Positions 50,811-59,483 are shown, numbered from the stretch's first letter. The stretch: 64,000 bases of DNA from Collinsella sp. (GCA_019414245.1 DXMK01000007.1:1-64000); one strand, 5' to 3'. The notes: a model not told the origin generated them from the letters alone. Numbers and translations: made by a program.

Positions 50811-51674
50811 ATGGCATTTAACGTCAACGCGCTCGGATTTGGCGACAACGTCGTCGATCGCTACGAGCATATCCACACCATGTATCCTGGCGGCAACGCG
50901 GTGAACTTCGCCGTTTATGCCAAGAAATGCGGTGTCGCACGCTCCGCATACATGGGCATTTTTGGCAATGACGCCGCTGCCGAGCATGTCATTGCAAGCC
51001 TCGAGGATGAGGGTATCGAGCTTGACAAGTGCGAGCAGATGATTGGCGAGAACGGAGCGGCTCGCGTGACCGTCGTTGACGGTGACCGTGTCTTCCTTGG
51101 CTCCAACGAGGGCGGTATCCGTGGCGATGCGCGCTATGTCCTCGATCGCTTTGACCTTGCGTACATGAAGCAGTTCGATGTGGTTCATTCGGGCAACTAT
51201 TGCTTCACCGAGCGCGAGCTGCCCAAGTTGAAGGCTGCGGGCGTCACGGTCTCTTTTGACTTTTCGGACGACTCCACCGACGAGTACTACGAGCAGATTG
51301 CGCCCTACGTCGATTTCGCTTTCTTTAGTGCGGCGGATGCTGCGAGTGAGGACGAGATCCGCGAGCGTCTGGCATGGGTGAAGGATCTGGGTCCGCGTTT
51401 TGTGTCGGCTACGGCGGGCGCCGAGGGCTGCATTGCTTACGACGGCGAGCGTTATTACCGCCAGCTGGCTAAACCGGTAACGGACATGAAGGACACCATG
51501 GGGGCGGGCGACTCGTTCCTCACCTCGTTTTTGATGTGCTATCTCGATTCCGCCAAGCGTGGTGAGGATGGCGCCGAGGTCATCGAGCGTGCGCTCGACT
51601 TTGCTGCCGGGTTTGCCTCGACCGTGTGCGGCATGGAAGGTTCTTGGGGCCACGGAGCACCAATCGTCGAATAG
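50811..51674 (+). CDS. PfkB-family sugar kinase, FrlD-like
   Basis: A 287-residue ribokinase-family kinase. GFGDNVVDRYEHIHTMYPGG (substrate Asp and Gly-Gly), GNAVNFAVYAKKCG and the ATP/anion-hole motif DTMGAGDSFLTSF closely follow E. coli FrlD in order and wording. It would phosphorylate the imported Amadori product at C6 before the deglycase acts. ATG 50811 is 14 bp after the deglycase stop. A terminator-like hairpin follows. Confidence 0.9.
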   Translation: MAFNVNALGFGDNVVDRYEHIHTMYPGGNAVNFAVYAKKCGVARSAYMGIFGNDAAAEHVIASLEDEGIELDKCEQMIGENGAARVTVVDGDRVFLGSNEGGIRGDARYVLDRFDLAYMKQFDVVHSGNYCFTERELPKLKAAGVTVSFDFSDDSTDEYYEQIAPYVDFAFFSAADAASEDEIRERLAWVKDLGPRFVSATAGAEGCIAYDGERYYRQLAKPVTDMKDTMGAGDSFLTSFLMCYLDSAKRGEDGAEVIERALDFAAGFASTVCGMEGSWGHGAPIVE

Positions 51675-51744
51675 CTTAAGAAAGCGTACGGCGGTCTGGC
51701 TATGAGGCTTTGGACGGCCGATGCAAAACAATAAGCGAAACGCG

Positions 51745-51780
51745 AAAAGGGGGCTCGCCATGTGGTGGGTCCCCTTTTGA
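51745..51780 (+). terminator. Intra-operon terminator/attenuator
   Basis: AAAAGGGG and CCCCTTTT pair over 8 bp with a loop of about 18 bases between the two kinase genes. The T-run is only four bases long, so partial read-through is likely. Confidence 0.5.
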
Positions 51781-51795
51781 ACATTGGAGAAGACC

Positions 51796-52596
51796 ATGGG
51801 TATTAAAGCGTGCGCGGCTGGTTTTTGCTGTGCGGACGTCTATCAAAACATCGGCGTGTTCTATCCGACTGGTAATGGCATTGACTGGGGTATCCATCTT
51901 GCACGAATGGGAGTTTCGGTATCCGCCGTGTCGGTTGTCGGCAAGGACGAGTACGGAGACAAGATGAGAGAGGCGCTGGCCGCTGAGGGGTTCGATATCT
52001 CACATCTGCGGGTGGAGGATGGCGACACCTCGGTGATGCTCATGGCATTGAAAGACGGCGTCGATCGCGTGCATCTCGAGGCAATCGATGGTGTTATGGA
52101 GACATATCGACCGAATGAAGATGACCGGGCGTTTATCCTAGAGCATGACATCATTCATACCGACCTGTTTGGCAATTGTTTGGACCTCCTGCCCGAATGG
52201 CATGATGCGGGCAAGACGGTGGTTATGGACTTCTCGGTGTTCAGCCAGGATCCCGAATATGCCTGCGAGGCTCATTTTCCTTACGTAGACTATGCGTTTA
52301 TGTCGTTTGAAGAGGACACTCCGGAGCTGCGTGATTGGGTACGTCACGTACAGAAGTTGGGGCCGCGGGTGGCAGTTGCCACGCTTGGCGAGAAGGGAAG
52401 CATTGCCTTTGACGGCGAACGCTTCTATGAGTGCGGGATCGTACCGGCGGAGAAGGTCGTTAACACCGTGGGCGCCGGTGACTCGTATATCGCCGGGTTT
52501 ACCAAGGGCGTGATCGATGGCCTTGATATTCCGGCGTGTATGAAGGCGGGCGCTGAGCTGTCGTCCCGAGTGATTGGTTCGTTTGAGCCGTACTAG
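51796..52596 (+). CDS. Second PfkB-family kinase, FrlD-like paralogue
   Basis: A 266-residue ribokinase-family kinase: FCCADVYQNIGVFYPTGNG in place of the usual D-x-x-P-G-G, GKDEYGDKMREALAAEGFD and the C-terminal NTVGAGDSYIAGF with the catalytic Asp. It is clearly diverged from the first kinase, with a different N-terminal substrate motif, so it probably handles a different sugar. ATG 51796 follows GGAGAAG. Confidence 0.86.
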   Translation: MGIKACAAGFCCADVYQNIGVFYPTGNGIDWGIHLARMGVSVSAVSVVGKDEYGDKMREALAAEGFDISHLRVEDGDTSVMLMALKDGVDRVHLEAIDGVMETYRPNEDDRAFILEHDIIHTDLFGNCLDLLPEWHDAGKTVVMDFSVFSQDPEYACEAHFPYVDYAFMSFEEDTPELRDWVRHVQKLGPRVAVATLGEKGSIAFDGERFYECGIVPAEKVVNTVGAGDSYIAGFTKGVIDGLDIPACMKAGAELSSRVIGSFEPY

Positions 52597-52623
52597 GGTC
52601 AAATGCCTGGAAAGGAGTACGAA

Positions 52624-53484
52624 ATGGTTATCGACATGTTGGTCCATCCTATGCTCTACGGCGAGATCTGTACGCCGGGTGATGAGCCTGATGGATTCGG
52701 TTTTTGGTCACGAGAATTTGGTATGGGGCATATGGGCCCCATGGATTGGGATGAGCTTCAAGTCGAAATGGACGTCTGCGATGTGCAGAAGAGCGTGCTC
52801 ATGCCGCTCGATGTAACCACGGCATGCGGAGGGCACTTTGGCACCAATGACCAGATTGCCATGCTGGTTGCCGCACATCCCGATCGTCTGTGGGGATTTG
52901 CGAGCGTAGACCCGCAGGTGAACGGTGCCGCAGACGAATTGGAGCGCGCCTTTACCGAGTTGGGGGCAAAGGGGCTTTGCCTGCATCCTGCAAAGCAGGG
53001 TTTTGCCCCCGATGATGCTGTGGCCGAGCCGCTTTACGAACTGTGCGAGCGCTATAACAAGCCGGTGGTTTTCCATGCCGGTATGTCTTGGGAGCCGGGC
53101 GCAGAGCTCTCGCGCAGTAACCCGCTTGCATTTGAGCACACAATCGCAACGCATCCAAATGTGCGTTTTAGTTTGACCCATTTTGGCTGGCCCTGGGTGC
53201 GCGAGACCGTGGCGATGCTGCTCAAGTATCCCAACTGCTACGCGGACACCTCTATCACTTACATCGATTCGCCCGAGGAGATGATGCAGCGTCTTTTCAC
53301 GGTCGATATGGGGCCGCTGTGGTATGAGCGCGCGCTATCGCACCAAGTGATGTTCGCCAGCAATACGCCGCGCTTCCGTGCATTCAAACTCAAGCGGGCG
53401 CTCGATACCGTGCCCATGCGCGATGATGCGCGAGAAAGGCTCTACTGGGGTAATGCCCTGCGTTTTCTTGAAGGGGATGAGTGA
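52624..53484 (+). CDS. Amidohydrolase-2 family TIM-barrel hydrolase/decarboxylase
   Basis: A 286-residue protein of the ACMSD/amidohydrolase-2 group: IDMLVHPMLYG (the H-x-H start is altered to V-H-P), WGFASVDPQ, GAKGLCLHPAKQGF, VVFHAGMSWEPG, RFSLTHFGWPWVRET and FASNTPRFR where the family has a conserved Asp. Members hydrolyse lactones or decarboxylate small acids. ATG 52624 lies 7 bp after AAAGGAG. Its place in the pathway is unclear. Confidence 0.75.
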   Translation: MVIDMLVHPMLYGEICTPGDEPDGFGFWSREFGMGHMGPMDWDELQVEMDVCDVQKSVLMPLDVTTACGGHFGTNDQIAMLVAAHPDRLWGFASVDPQVNGAADELERAFTELGAKGLCLHPAKQGFAPDDAVAEPLYELCERYNKPVVFHAGMSWEPGAELSRSNPLAFEHTIATHPNVRFSLTHFGWPWVRETVAMLLKYPNCYADTSITYIDSPEEMMQRLFTVDMGPLWYERALSHQVMFASNTPRFRAFKLKRALDTVPMRDDARERLYWGNALRFLEGDE

Positions 53485-53486
53485 AC

Positions 53487-53915
53487 ATGGTGACGCTCGA
53501 GACATTGAGCTATCTATCGACTGCTCCGGACCAGTTCATCGATATTACCGAGGACGTGCACGCTGCCATCGAGCGCAGCTCGGTGACCAATGGCTTGGCG
53601 GCGATTATTTTGTCGCATACGACCTGCGGAATCGTGGTAAACGAGGGGCTGCCCTGCGTGGAGACGGATCTTATGGAGACGCTTGATCGCATCGCCCCAC
53701 TCGATGCCCCCTATGCGCATGCACACTTCCTGCCGAGCTATGGAGCCACCGGTAACAACTCCTGTGGGCATATCAAGAGCATGATTAGTGGAAACAGTTG
53801 CTTCTTTCCCGTCCAAGATGGCCACATCGTGTGCGGAGGTGCCCAGAACATCTATCTTGCGGAGTTTGACGGTCCGCAGAAGCGAAAAGTGTACGTCGAG
53901 GTGCTGGGGGAGTAA
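53487..53915 (+). CDS. YjbQ/UPF0047 family protein
   Basis: A 142-residue member of the YjbQ family: FIDITEDVHAAI, ILSHTTCGIVVNEG, AHAHFLPSYGATGNNSCGHIKSM (read in two pieces) and GQNIYLAEFDGP-like GAQNIYLAEFD. The conserved His and Cys cluster is present. Its biochemical role is uncertain; some members have weak thiamin-phosphate-synthase activity. The start overlaps the previous gene's stop region, so it is co-translated. YjbQ beside BtpA-type and sugar kinases recurs in sugar operons. Confidence 0.85.
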   Translation: MVTLETLSYLSTAPDQFIDITEDVHAAIERSSVTNGLAAIILSHTTCGIVVNEGLPCVETDLMETLDRIAPLDAPYAHAHFLPSYGATGNNSCGHIKSMISGNSCFFPVQDGHIVCGGAQNIYLAEFDGPQKRKVYVEVLGE

Positions 53916-53948
53916 CGTCCCTGCAATGACCCTAAGAAGGAGCACGTT

Positions 53949-54758
53949 ATGTCGTTTCTAACCTCGATGTTCAAGACCGAAAAGCCGGTTATCGGAATGC
54001 TGCACCTGCGTCCTCTGCCGGGCGATCCACTGTATTACCCGGGCGGAAGCGTATCGCAGGTTGTGGAAGCCGCCAAGTGCGATCTCGAGGCGTTGCAGCA
54101 GGGCGGTGTCGATGGCATTTTGATTACCAATGAGCTCTCGATGCCCTATGAGCAGCATGTTTCTCCCTCAACCCTTGCATCGATGGGCTATGTAATCGGG
54201 GCTCTATCCCATGATCTGTCGACTCCTTGGGGAGCTGAAGCTATTTACGATGGTGATGCCACAATCGAGCTGTGCGCTGCCGTCGACGCGCAGTTCACGC
54301 GCTGCAATTTTTGCGGTGCCTGGGCCGGTGATCTCGGGCTGATTAACCGAGATTTCGCTCACACCATGCGTCGCAAGGCTGCGCTGCGCCTGGACGACCT
54401 CAAGCTTTTTCACTTCATCACGAGCGAGGGGGAGGTTTATCTCAACGACCGCACGACTGCGGACATTGCCGATTCACTTCTCTTTAATTGCCTACCGGAT
54501 GCGATGGTCATCGGCGGTTCGGCTGCCGGTCGTGGCGCTTCGGGCGAGCTTGCCGATGAGGTCCGCGAGCGTGTTGGCGAAGTGCCCGTGGTATGTGGCA
54601 CCGGTTGTCGCGAAAATACCGTGGCTGACGTATTTGCTCACTACGATGGCGCGTTTGTCGGCACATGCTTAAAGCGCGACGGAAAGCTGGATGCCCCGGT
54701 TGATGTTGAGCGGGTAGCTCGTTTTATGGCTGCCGCTCGTACGGCGCGAGGGGAGTAG
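53949..54758 (+). CDS. BtpA/SgcQ family protein
   Basis: A 269-residue TIM-barrel-like protein of the BtpA family, related to the E. coli SgcQ sugar-operon gene: VIGMLHLRPLPGDPLYYPGG, GVDGILITNELSMPY, FTRCNFCGAW, MVIGGSAAGRGAS and VVCGTGCRENTVADVF. It has a phosphate-binding-like C-terminal end. The function is not established. AGAAGGAG precedes ATG 53949, and the next gene begins 6 bp after its stop. Confidence 0.85.
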   Translation: MSFLTSMFKTEKPVIGMLHLRPLPGDPLYYPGGSVSQVVEAAKCDLEALQQGGVDGILITNELSMPYEQHVSPSTLASMGYVIGALSHDLSTPWGAEAIYDGDATIELCAAVDAQFTRCNFCGAWAGDLGLINRDFAHTMRRKAALRLDDLKLFHFITSEGEVYLNDRTTADIADSLLFNCLPDAMVIGGSAAGRGASGELADEVRERVGEVPVVCGTGCRENTVADVFAHYDGAFVGTCLKRDGKLDAPVDVERVARFMAAARTARGE

Positions 54759-54764
54759 GCACCT

Positions 54765-56282
54765 ATGGCGCTCTATCTGGGTATTGATATTGGGACAAGC
54801 GCCTCTAAAGGCGTTTTAATCGATGATCGATGCAACATCGTTTGCCAAGCCTCTTGTGGACACGAGACGGACAACCCGTGTGATGGATGGTACCAGCATG
54901 ATGCGGAGGCAGTTTGGTGGGGCGATTTTTGCCGCTTGTCGCGCGAGCTGGTGGCGCGATCGGGGGTTAACGCGGCGCAGATCGGATGCGTGGGCCTTTC
55001 CGCATTGGGTTGCGACTGTGTGCCGGTCGATACCGAGTGCAACGCGCTGGCGCCCGCGATTTTGTATGGAGTCGATGCACGTTCGAAGCCGCAGATTGAC
55101 GAGCTCCTTTCCGAATATGGGTCAGGTCGCGCACGCGAACTTTTCGGGCACGATCCCTGCTCATCAGATATTGCTCCTAAGATCTTATGGTTTAAGGAGA
55201 ATATGCCCGAGGTGCACGAACGTGCCGCGAAGTTCCTGACGGCATCATCGTTTCTATGCGCAAAGTTGACGGGGCGTTTTACGGTGGACCGTTACTTGGC
55301 GGAGGATTTTCTTCCCCTATACGACCGCTACACTTGGAGGGTTGATGCTCGGGAATGTGCTCGTTTCTGCCGGCCTGACCAGATGGCGGAGGTAATGTCG
55401 GCTACCAATATTGCCGGGGTGATTACGCAGCGCGCGGCTGAGGCGACAGGGCTCGCGGCAGGGACACCTGTCTTAGTGGGAACGGGCGACTCTGGTGCCG
55501 AGGCCATTTCGACGGGTGTATTTCGTCCCGGCGATATGATGGTTCAGTTGGGGAGCACGGCGTATTTCATCTACCTAGCTGATCATATGGTCGATGATGC
55601 CCGCCTGTGGCCAGGGACGTTTATCATTCCCGGAACTTACGGGATCTGCGCGGGGACCAATACGGCGGGTGCGCTCACATCGTGGTTGCGCCAAGAGCTG
55701 TATCGCGACGCCGTGGAGGCCGAGGGCCACGGTGGCCCCGATGCATATTCGGTTATGGCGCATGATGCCGCCGATGTGGCGCCGGGTGCCGATGGGCTCG
55801 TGTGTCTGCCGTACTTTGCGGGGGAGCGTACTCCGCTCAACGATCCCGAGGCGCGTGGCGTCTTCTTTGGCCTGACCGGAAGGCATACGCGAGCCCATAT
55901 GGTTCGCGCCGCCTTGGAAGGCGTCGCGTATACCGTTGCATCCCATGTCGACATTATCGAGCGAGAGCATGGACTGCCAATTGGGCGCATTATGCTTGTC
56001 GGAGGTGGAACCAAGAATCCAGTTTGGATGCAGGCTATCGCCGACGTATGCGGGCGCGAGGTCTCGGTTGCCAAGGTTACGGTGGGCGCATGCTTCGGTG
56101 ATGCCATCATGGCAGCTCTCGCAGGTGGCGCCTATGCATCATGGGATGAACTCGCCCAAGTCCTTGGCGTTGCACAAACAATCGTGCCCGATATGGCTGC
56201 CCACGAGCTATATGCGTCGCGTCGTCATATCTTTGACGAATTGTATGCACGCAACCGTGATCTCATGCACGAATTGGTGTAA
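54765..56282 (+). CDS. FGGY-family carbohydrate kinase (xylulokinase-like)
   Basis: A 505-residue FGGY kinase. YLGIDIGTSASKGVLID is the N-terminal ATPase motif, and GLSALGCDCVPVD, VGTGDSGAEAISTGVF and the C-terminal MLVGGGTKNPVWMQAIADV are family blocks. It phosphorylates a pentulose or hexulose at the terminal carbon. It is the last gene of the operon, and the presence of a third sugar kinase implies more than one sugar substrate or a branched route. Confidence 0.9.
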   Translation: MALYLGIDIGTSASKGVLIDDRCNIVCQASCGHETDNPCDGWYQHDAEAVWWGDFCRLSRELVARSGVNAAQIGCVGLSALGCDCVPVDTECNALAPAILYGVDARSKPQIDELLSEYGSGRARELFGHDPCSSDIAPKILWFKENMPEVHERAAKFLTASSFLCAKLTGRFTVDRYLAEDFLPLYDRYTWRVDARECARFCRPDQMAEVMSATNIAGVITQRAAEATGLAAGTPVLVGTGDSGAEAISTGVFRPGDMMVQLGSTAYFIYLADHMVDDARLWPGTFIIPGTYGICAGTNTAGALTSWLRQELYRDAVEAEGHGGPDAYSVMAHDAADVAPGADGLVCLPYFAGERTPLNDPEARGVFFGLTGRHTRAHMVRAALEGVAYTVASHVDIIEREHGLPIGRIMLVGGGTKNPVWMQAIADVCGREVSVAKVTVGACFGDAIMAALAGGAYASWDELAQVLGVAQTIVPDMAAHELYASRRHIFDELYARNRDLMHELV

Positions 56283-56303
56283 TGCTGCCGAATTGTACTG
56301 CCT

Positions 56304-56350
56304 GCCAATAGGGACTGCGTTGTGCGATTCGCATGTCCCTTGGCATTTTT
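56304..56350 (+). terminator. Terminator of the catabolic operon
   Basis: GCCAATAGGGAC and GTCCCTTGGC pair with a two-base bulge, then ATTTTT. The left arm CCTGCCAATAGGGACT resembles the 35-nt repeats near 38.8 and 39.5 kb. Confidence 0.65.
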
Positions 56351-56361
56351 GCCCACAGGGG

Positions 56362-57144
56362 TTAGCGAAGGTCAAAAACAGAGTGCGCAGTTGCTAAAAC
56401 TACCGACTCGATGCGCTTTGCGTCACAGTTTTTGAGTGAGGCAATGTGCATCGAGGTCCTTGCGAGCGATCTGATGAGCGATTGCACACTTGTTTCTGTG
56501 TTTGGCTCGGCCGGCGCATCGGTCTCGAGCAGTAGACGGTCGAGTGGAATCTGTCGGGCATATTCGCGACCGCGCTTGGTGGCGAGCATGCGCTCGTTCA
56601 CGGAAAAATAGCAGCCTGCGTTTCGCGCGCGGACGAGTTCGTCCGAAGTGCCGCTAAACCAGTGGAAGATGATAACGGGGGAGTCGGAGTTTGGGATGAG
56701 TAGTCCATGCGATTCGAGGACGTTCAGTACGGTTCCCGCCGAACGAACGGCGTGAATTGATATCACGCGCCCGGTAAGAGGATGCTGCACGAGCGCATCG
56801 CAGAGCCGGTCAAATGCCTGTATTTGTAGCGGCTCACTTCCAGCAAAGCGCGCGGAAAAGTCGAGTCCGACTTCGCCGATATAGCGCTCTTGGGCAGCAA
56901 CTTCGCAAAGCAGATTGATTTCAGCGTTGCCATATCGTCCGTCGGCGAGCCACCAGGGATGGAGGCCGATGCCGGCAAAGATATTTGAACGGCCGCAGGC
57001 GCGCTTCTTGGCGCGTGCAAAGTCGTGCGGATCGACGCCGCAGTCAAATAGAATCAGGCCCAGCGCCGTTGCCTCATCGGCAACGGCGTCCGGGTGAGCC
57101 ATTAGATCAAGATGGCAGTGTGCATCAAATAACCGGGGCTCCAT
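56362..57144 (-). CDS. TatD-family metal-dependent hydrolase
   Basis: A 260-residue TatD-type hydrolase, typical length. Metal ligands are in FDAHCHLDL (H-x-H), GEVGLDFS (Glu), VISIHAVRSA (His), IFHWFSG (His) and LLLETDAPAE (Asp). Family members are DNA 3'-exonucleases or deoxyribonucleases. It lies 14 bp downstream of tcdA on the minus strand and is likely co-transcribed with it. Confidence 0.88.
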   Translation of the reverse strand: MEPRLFDAHCHLDLMAHPDAVADEATALGLILFDCGVDPHDFARAKKRACGRSNIFAGIGLHPWWLADGRYGNAEINLLCEVAAQERYIGEVGLDFSARFAGSEPLQIQAFDRLCDALVQHPLTGRVISIHAVRSAGTVLNVLESHGLLIPNSDSPVIIFHWFSGTSDELVRARNAGCYFSVNERMLATKRGREYARQIPLDRLLLETDAPAEPNTETSVQSLIRSLARTSMHIASLKNCDAKRIESVVLATAHSVFDLR

Positions 57145-57158
57145 CTCGGCGCGCTCCG

Positions 57159-57950
57159 CTAGTCTAGGCGCTGGCCATCGGCGCGCACGCGCTCGGTGCC
57201 GCGGCCACTGATCTGGCGGATAACCTCGCCGGCGATCATCTGGCCCATGATGGGCGGCATAAAGCTCGCGGTTCCCAGCTCGGTGCGCTCGTGGATGTTG
57301 GAAGGGTCGCGGGGCTGGGTCTTTACCGACTCCTCGCAGCTAAACAGCACGTGAAGGCTCTTGATGCCACGTTTTTTGCACTCTTTGCGCATGATGCGGC
57401 TCATGGGGTCGCGCACGGTGTCAAAAATGTCGGCAAAATGCAGGCATTCGGGATGGAGCTTGTTGGCCCCGCCCATGGAGCTAACCAAACGAATGTCATT
57501 GTCCTGAGCATATTTGGCAATGGTGAGCTTGGCCGAGATGGTGTCGATGGCGTCGACGACGTAGTCGAGCTTGCCACCCGTCTGCTCCAAAACGCCCGCG
57601 AAGAACTCGTCGATGTTGTCGCTCAGCAGGTATTCGGTGCGCTTGATAACGCTGGCGGCGGGATTGATGTCGTGGATCATGGCTTCCATCACGTCAACCT
57701 TGCGCTTGCCGACGGTGCTGTGAAAGGCGATGGCCTGTCGATTGATGTTGCTGGGCGCGACGATATCCTTGTCCAGAATCACAAAATGACCGATGCCGCC
57801 GCGGACAAGTGCCTCGCAGCAGTTAGAGCCCACGCCTCCGCAGCCGAGCACCAGCACCGTGGCGTTGGCGAGTCTATCGAGTGCCTCACGGCCCATGATG
57901 ATCTCGAGTTTGGTGTCGCGTGTCTCGACGAGAGCAGCGGTTTCGGTCAT
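57159..57950 (-). CDS. tcdA: tRNA threonylcarbamoyladenosine dehydratase (TcdA/CsdL)
   Basis: A 263-residue E1-like (ThiF/MoeB fold) enzyme that cyclises t6A37 in tRNA to ct6A with ATP. VLVLGCGGVGSNCCEALVRGG is the nucleotide-binding loop, DIVAPSNINRQAIA the conserved Asn-Arg-Gln region and VVDAIDTISAK the Asp. A conserved Cys near MRKECKKRG is present. It is one of a cluster with tatD. ATG 57950 sits 6 bp after GGAGG; ATG 57956 is too close to it. Confidence 0.9.
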   Translation of the reverse strand: MTETAALVETRDTKLEIIMGREALDRLANATVLVLGCGGVGSNCCEALVRGGIGHFVILDKDIVAPSNINRQAIAFHSTVGKRKVDVMEAMIHDINPAASVIKRTEYLLSDNIDEFFAGVLEQTGGKLDYVVDAIDTISAKLTIAKYAQDNDIRLVSSMGGANKLHPECLHFADIFDTVRDPMSRIMRKECKKRGIKSLHVLFSCEESVKTQPRDPSNIHERTELGTASFMPPIMGQMIAGEVIRQISGRGTERVRADGQRLD

Positions 57951-58157
57951 AGACATCCTCCGATGGGGAAGCGAATCGTGTTTTAGCTATCACCATTATA
58001 GGTATTATCGCGATTCCATTTGAGCCCTAGGGGCTTGTTGAAATGAGGCAAGGATTCGCATAAGATGAAGCAGATGGCACCCGTTGCAGCGGGTTGGCCA
58101 ACTCCCAAACACGTTTGTAGCGTGAGAAGTGGCCGTCTTCGCATTACGCGGGGGCGG

Positions 58158-58244
58158 CTATTTCATTCGACCTCCTATGTGGATGCCGAGTTCCACAGCC
58201 GCGATTACAAGCAATAACAACGTCAGGACATTATCAATACTCAT
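58158..58244 (-). CDS. Hydrophobic 28-residue peptide, holin-like toxin candidate
   Basis: ATG 58244 lies 7 bp after a strong AAGGAGA and opens a 28-codon frame: MSIDNVLTLLLLVIAAVELG, then IHIGGRMK. A short polar start, one membrane helix and a basic tail match the layout of small type I toxins of the TxpA/BsrG and holin-like group. G/C-rich complementary sequence after the stop could form a terminator. No antitoxin RNA promoter could be identified, so the assignment is tentative. Confidence 0.5.
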   Translation of the reverse strand: MSIDNVLTLLLLVIAAVELGIHIGGRMK

Positions 58245-58339
58245 AGTCCATCTCCTTCTTGGGAAGAGGGAGCTGGCCCATCTGCTTCTGGACCCATTGT
58301 ATCTAAAAACGAACGAATGTTCTATACATAACATTGCTA

Positions 58340-58377
58340 TTAGATAATTAGACAAACATCTAAATAACGAGTATAGT
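58340..58377 (+). promoter_or_regulatory. Promoter and operator of the SdpR/SdpI-like genes
   Basis: TTAGAC (58348-58353) and TATAGT (58372-58377) have an 18-bp spacer. An inverted repeat TTAGAT-N12-ATCTAA (58340-58363) covers the -35 element, the expected position for an ArsR-type autorepressor. Confidence 0.6.
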
Positions 58378-58411
58378 GTGCACGTCGCGAGAGATAGCGA
58401 GAGGAGGTTCT

Positions 58412-58690
58412 ATGCCGGGAGAGGGTTTTAAGGTGCTGGCCGATCCAACGCGACGGCGCATTTTGGAGTTGCTGCGCGAGGGCAATTGTACGGCCGGGGA
58501 GCTTGCCGAGCATTTTGACATTAGCAAGCCGTCATTGAGCCATCATTTGGCGACGCTCAAAAACGCCGGGCTGGTGACCGACGAGCGCCATGGCCAAAAC
58601 ATCGTTTACAGCTTAAACACCACCGTCATGCAGGACTTGATTGGCTGGTTTATGGGCTTTACAAACACGGAAGGTGATAAGGATGAATAA
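58412..58690 (+). CDS. ArsR-family autorepressor (SdpR-like)
   Basis: A 92-residue winged-HTH protein: FKVLADPTRRRILELLREG, then TAGELAEHFDISKPSLSHHLATLKNAGLV (read in parts) as the recognition helix. It lacks the Cys metal-box of metal-sensing ArsR proteins, as in SdpR. GAGGAGG precedes ATG 58412. Its end overlaps the SdpI-like gene start by 8 bp, and an inverted repeat overlies its promoter. It probably represses its own operon. Confidence 0.88.
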   Translation: MPGEGFKVLADPTRRRILELLREGNCTAGELAEHFDISKPSLSHHLATLKNAGLVTDERHGQNIVYSLNTTVMQDLIGWFMGFTNTEGDKDE

Positions 58691-59387
58691 CGAAAACAAG
58701 GGCATTCACCCCACGGGGGTATCGTCGCGCGTGTGGATTGCGCTGGTCGTTCTGTGCGTCGCCAATGTCGTAGCGCACCTCATGGTGATGCCGAGCCTGC
58801 CGGCGCAGATTCCCACGCACTGGGGCGCGAACGGCGCCGTCGATGGTTGGGGTCCTAGCTGGATGGCCTCCGCGCTCGGCGTGCTGCCTCTGGCGCTTCT
58901 CGCAATGTTCTGCGTGGTGCCGCGCATCGATCCCAAAGGTGAGGCATATCGAACCTCGGGCAAGTTCTATCAGGGCTTCGTAATCGCCTTCATCTTGTTC
59001 ATGTGCGCCATAAGCTGGCTGGGAGAGCTTACGGTCTGGGACGTGGTGCCGGCGGTCGGTTCGGTCAACGTGCTGATTTCCGGTGCTATCGGTTTGCTGT
59101 TCATCGGCGTAGGCAACTACTTGCCGCGTGTGAAGCAGAACTATACGCTCGGTATCAAGACGCCTTGGGCGCTTGCCAATCCCGAGAACTGGCGCCGTAC
59201 GCAGCGCTTTGGCGGTGCCTGCTTTATGGTGCTGGGCTTTGGCCTGATTGTGATGGGCGTGGCAGGTGCGGTGCTTTCGAGTGAAGTCGTTGCCGCGGTG
59301 ATTGCGGTTCTGGCGTTTGGTTCAGCCGGAGCTGCCTACGTCTATTCGTATCTGCTGTGGCGTAAATCGCAGCGAGCCGTTCGCTAA
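58683..59387 (+). CDS. SdpI-family membrane protein (DUF1648 + SdpI)
   Basis: A 234-residue polytopic protein with about six helices. The DUF1648 motif LPAQIPTHWGANGAVDGWG follows the first helix, and the SdpI part has VGNYLPRVKQNYTLGIKTPWAL with NWRRTQRFGG. In Bacillus, SdpI is a toxin immunity and signal-transducing membrane protein that sequesters SdpR. No SdpC toxin gene is nearby, so it may protect against foreign peptides or act in envelope stress. Confidence 0.88.
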   Translation: MNNENKGIHPTGVSSRVWIALVVLCVANVVAHLMVMPSLPAQIPTHWGANGAVDGWGPSWMASALGVLPLALLAMFCVVPRIDPKGEAYRTSGKFYQGFVIAFILFMCAISWLGELTVWDVVPAVGSVNVLISGAIGLLFIGVGNYLPRVKQNYTLGIKTPWALANPENWRRTQRFGGACFMVLGFGLIVMGVAGAVLSSEVVAAVIAVLAFGSAGAAYVYSYLLWRKSQRAVR

Positions 59388-59452
59388 GGTTGCGGAAAAC
59401 TAGCGTACGCAGTTCATAGTATGTTCTGGGGGACTTTTCCCAGGTAGTATTA

Positions 59453-59483
59453 GGGGGTATGGGCAACCATGCCCCTTTTTCGT
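59453..59483 (+). terminator. Terminator of the SdpR/SdpI-like operon
   Basis: GGGGTATGG and CCATGCCCC pair over 9 bp with one wobble around a GCAA loop, then TTTTTC. Confidence 0.85.
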
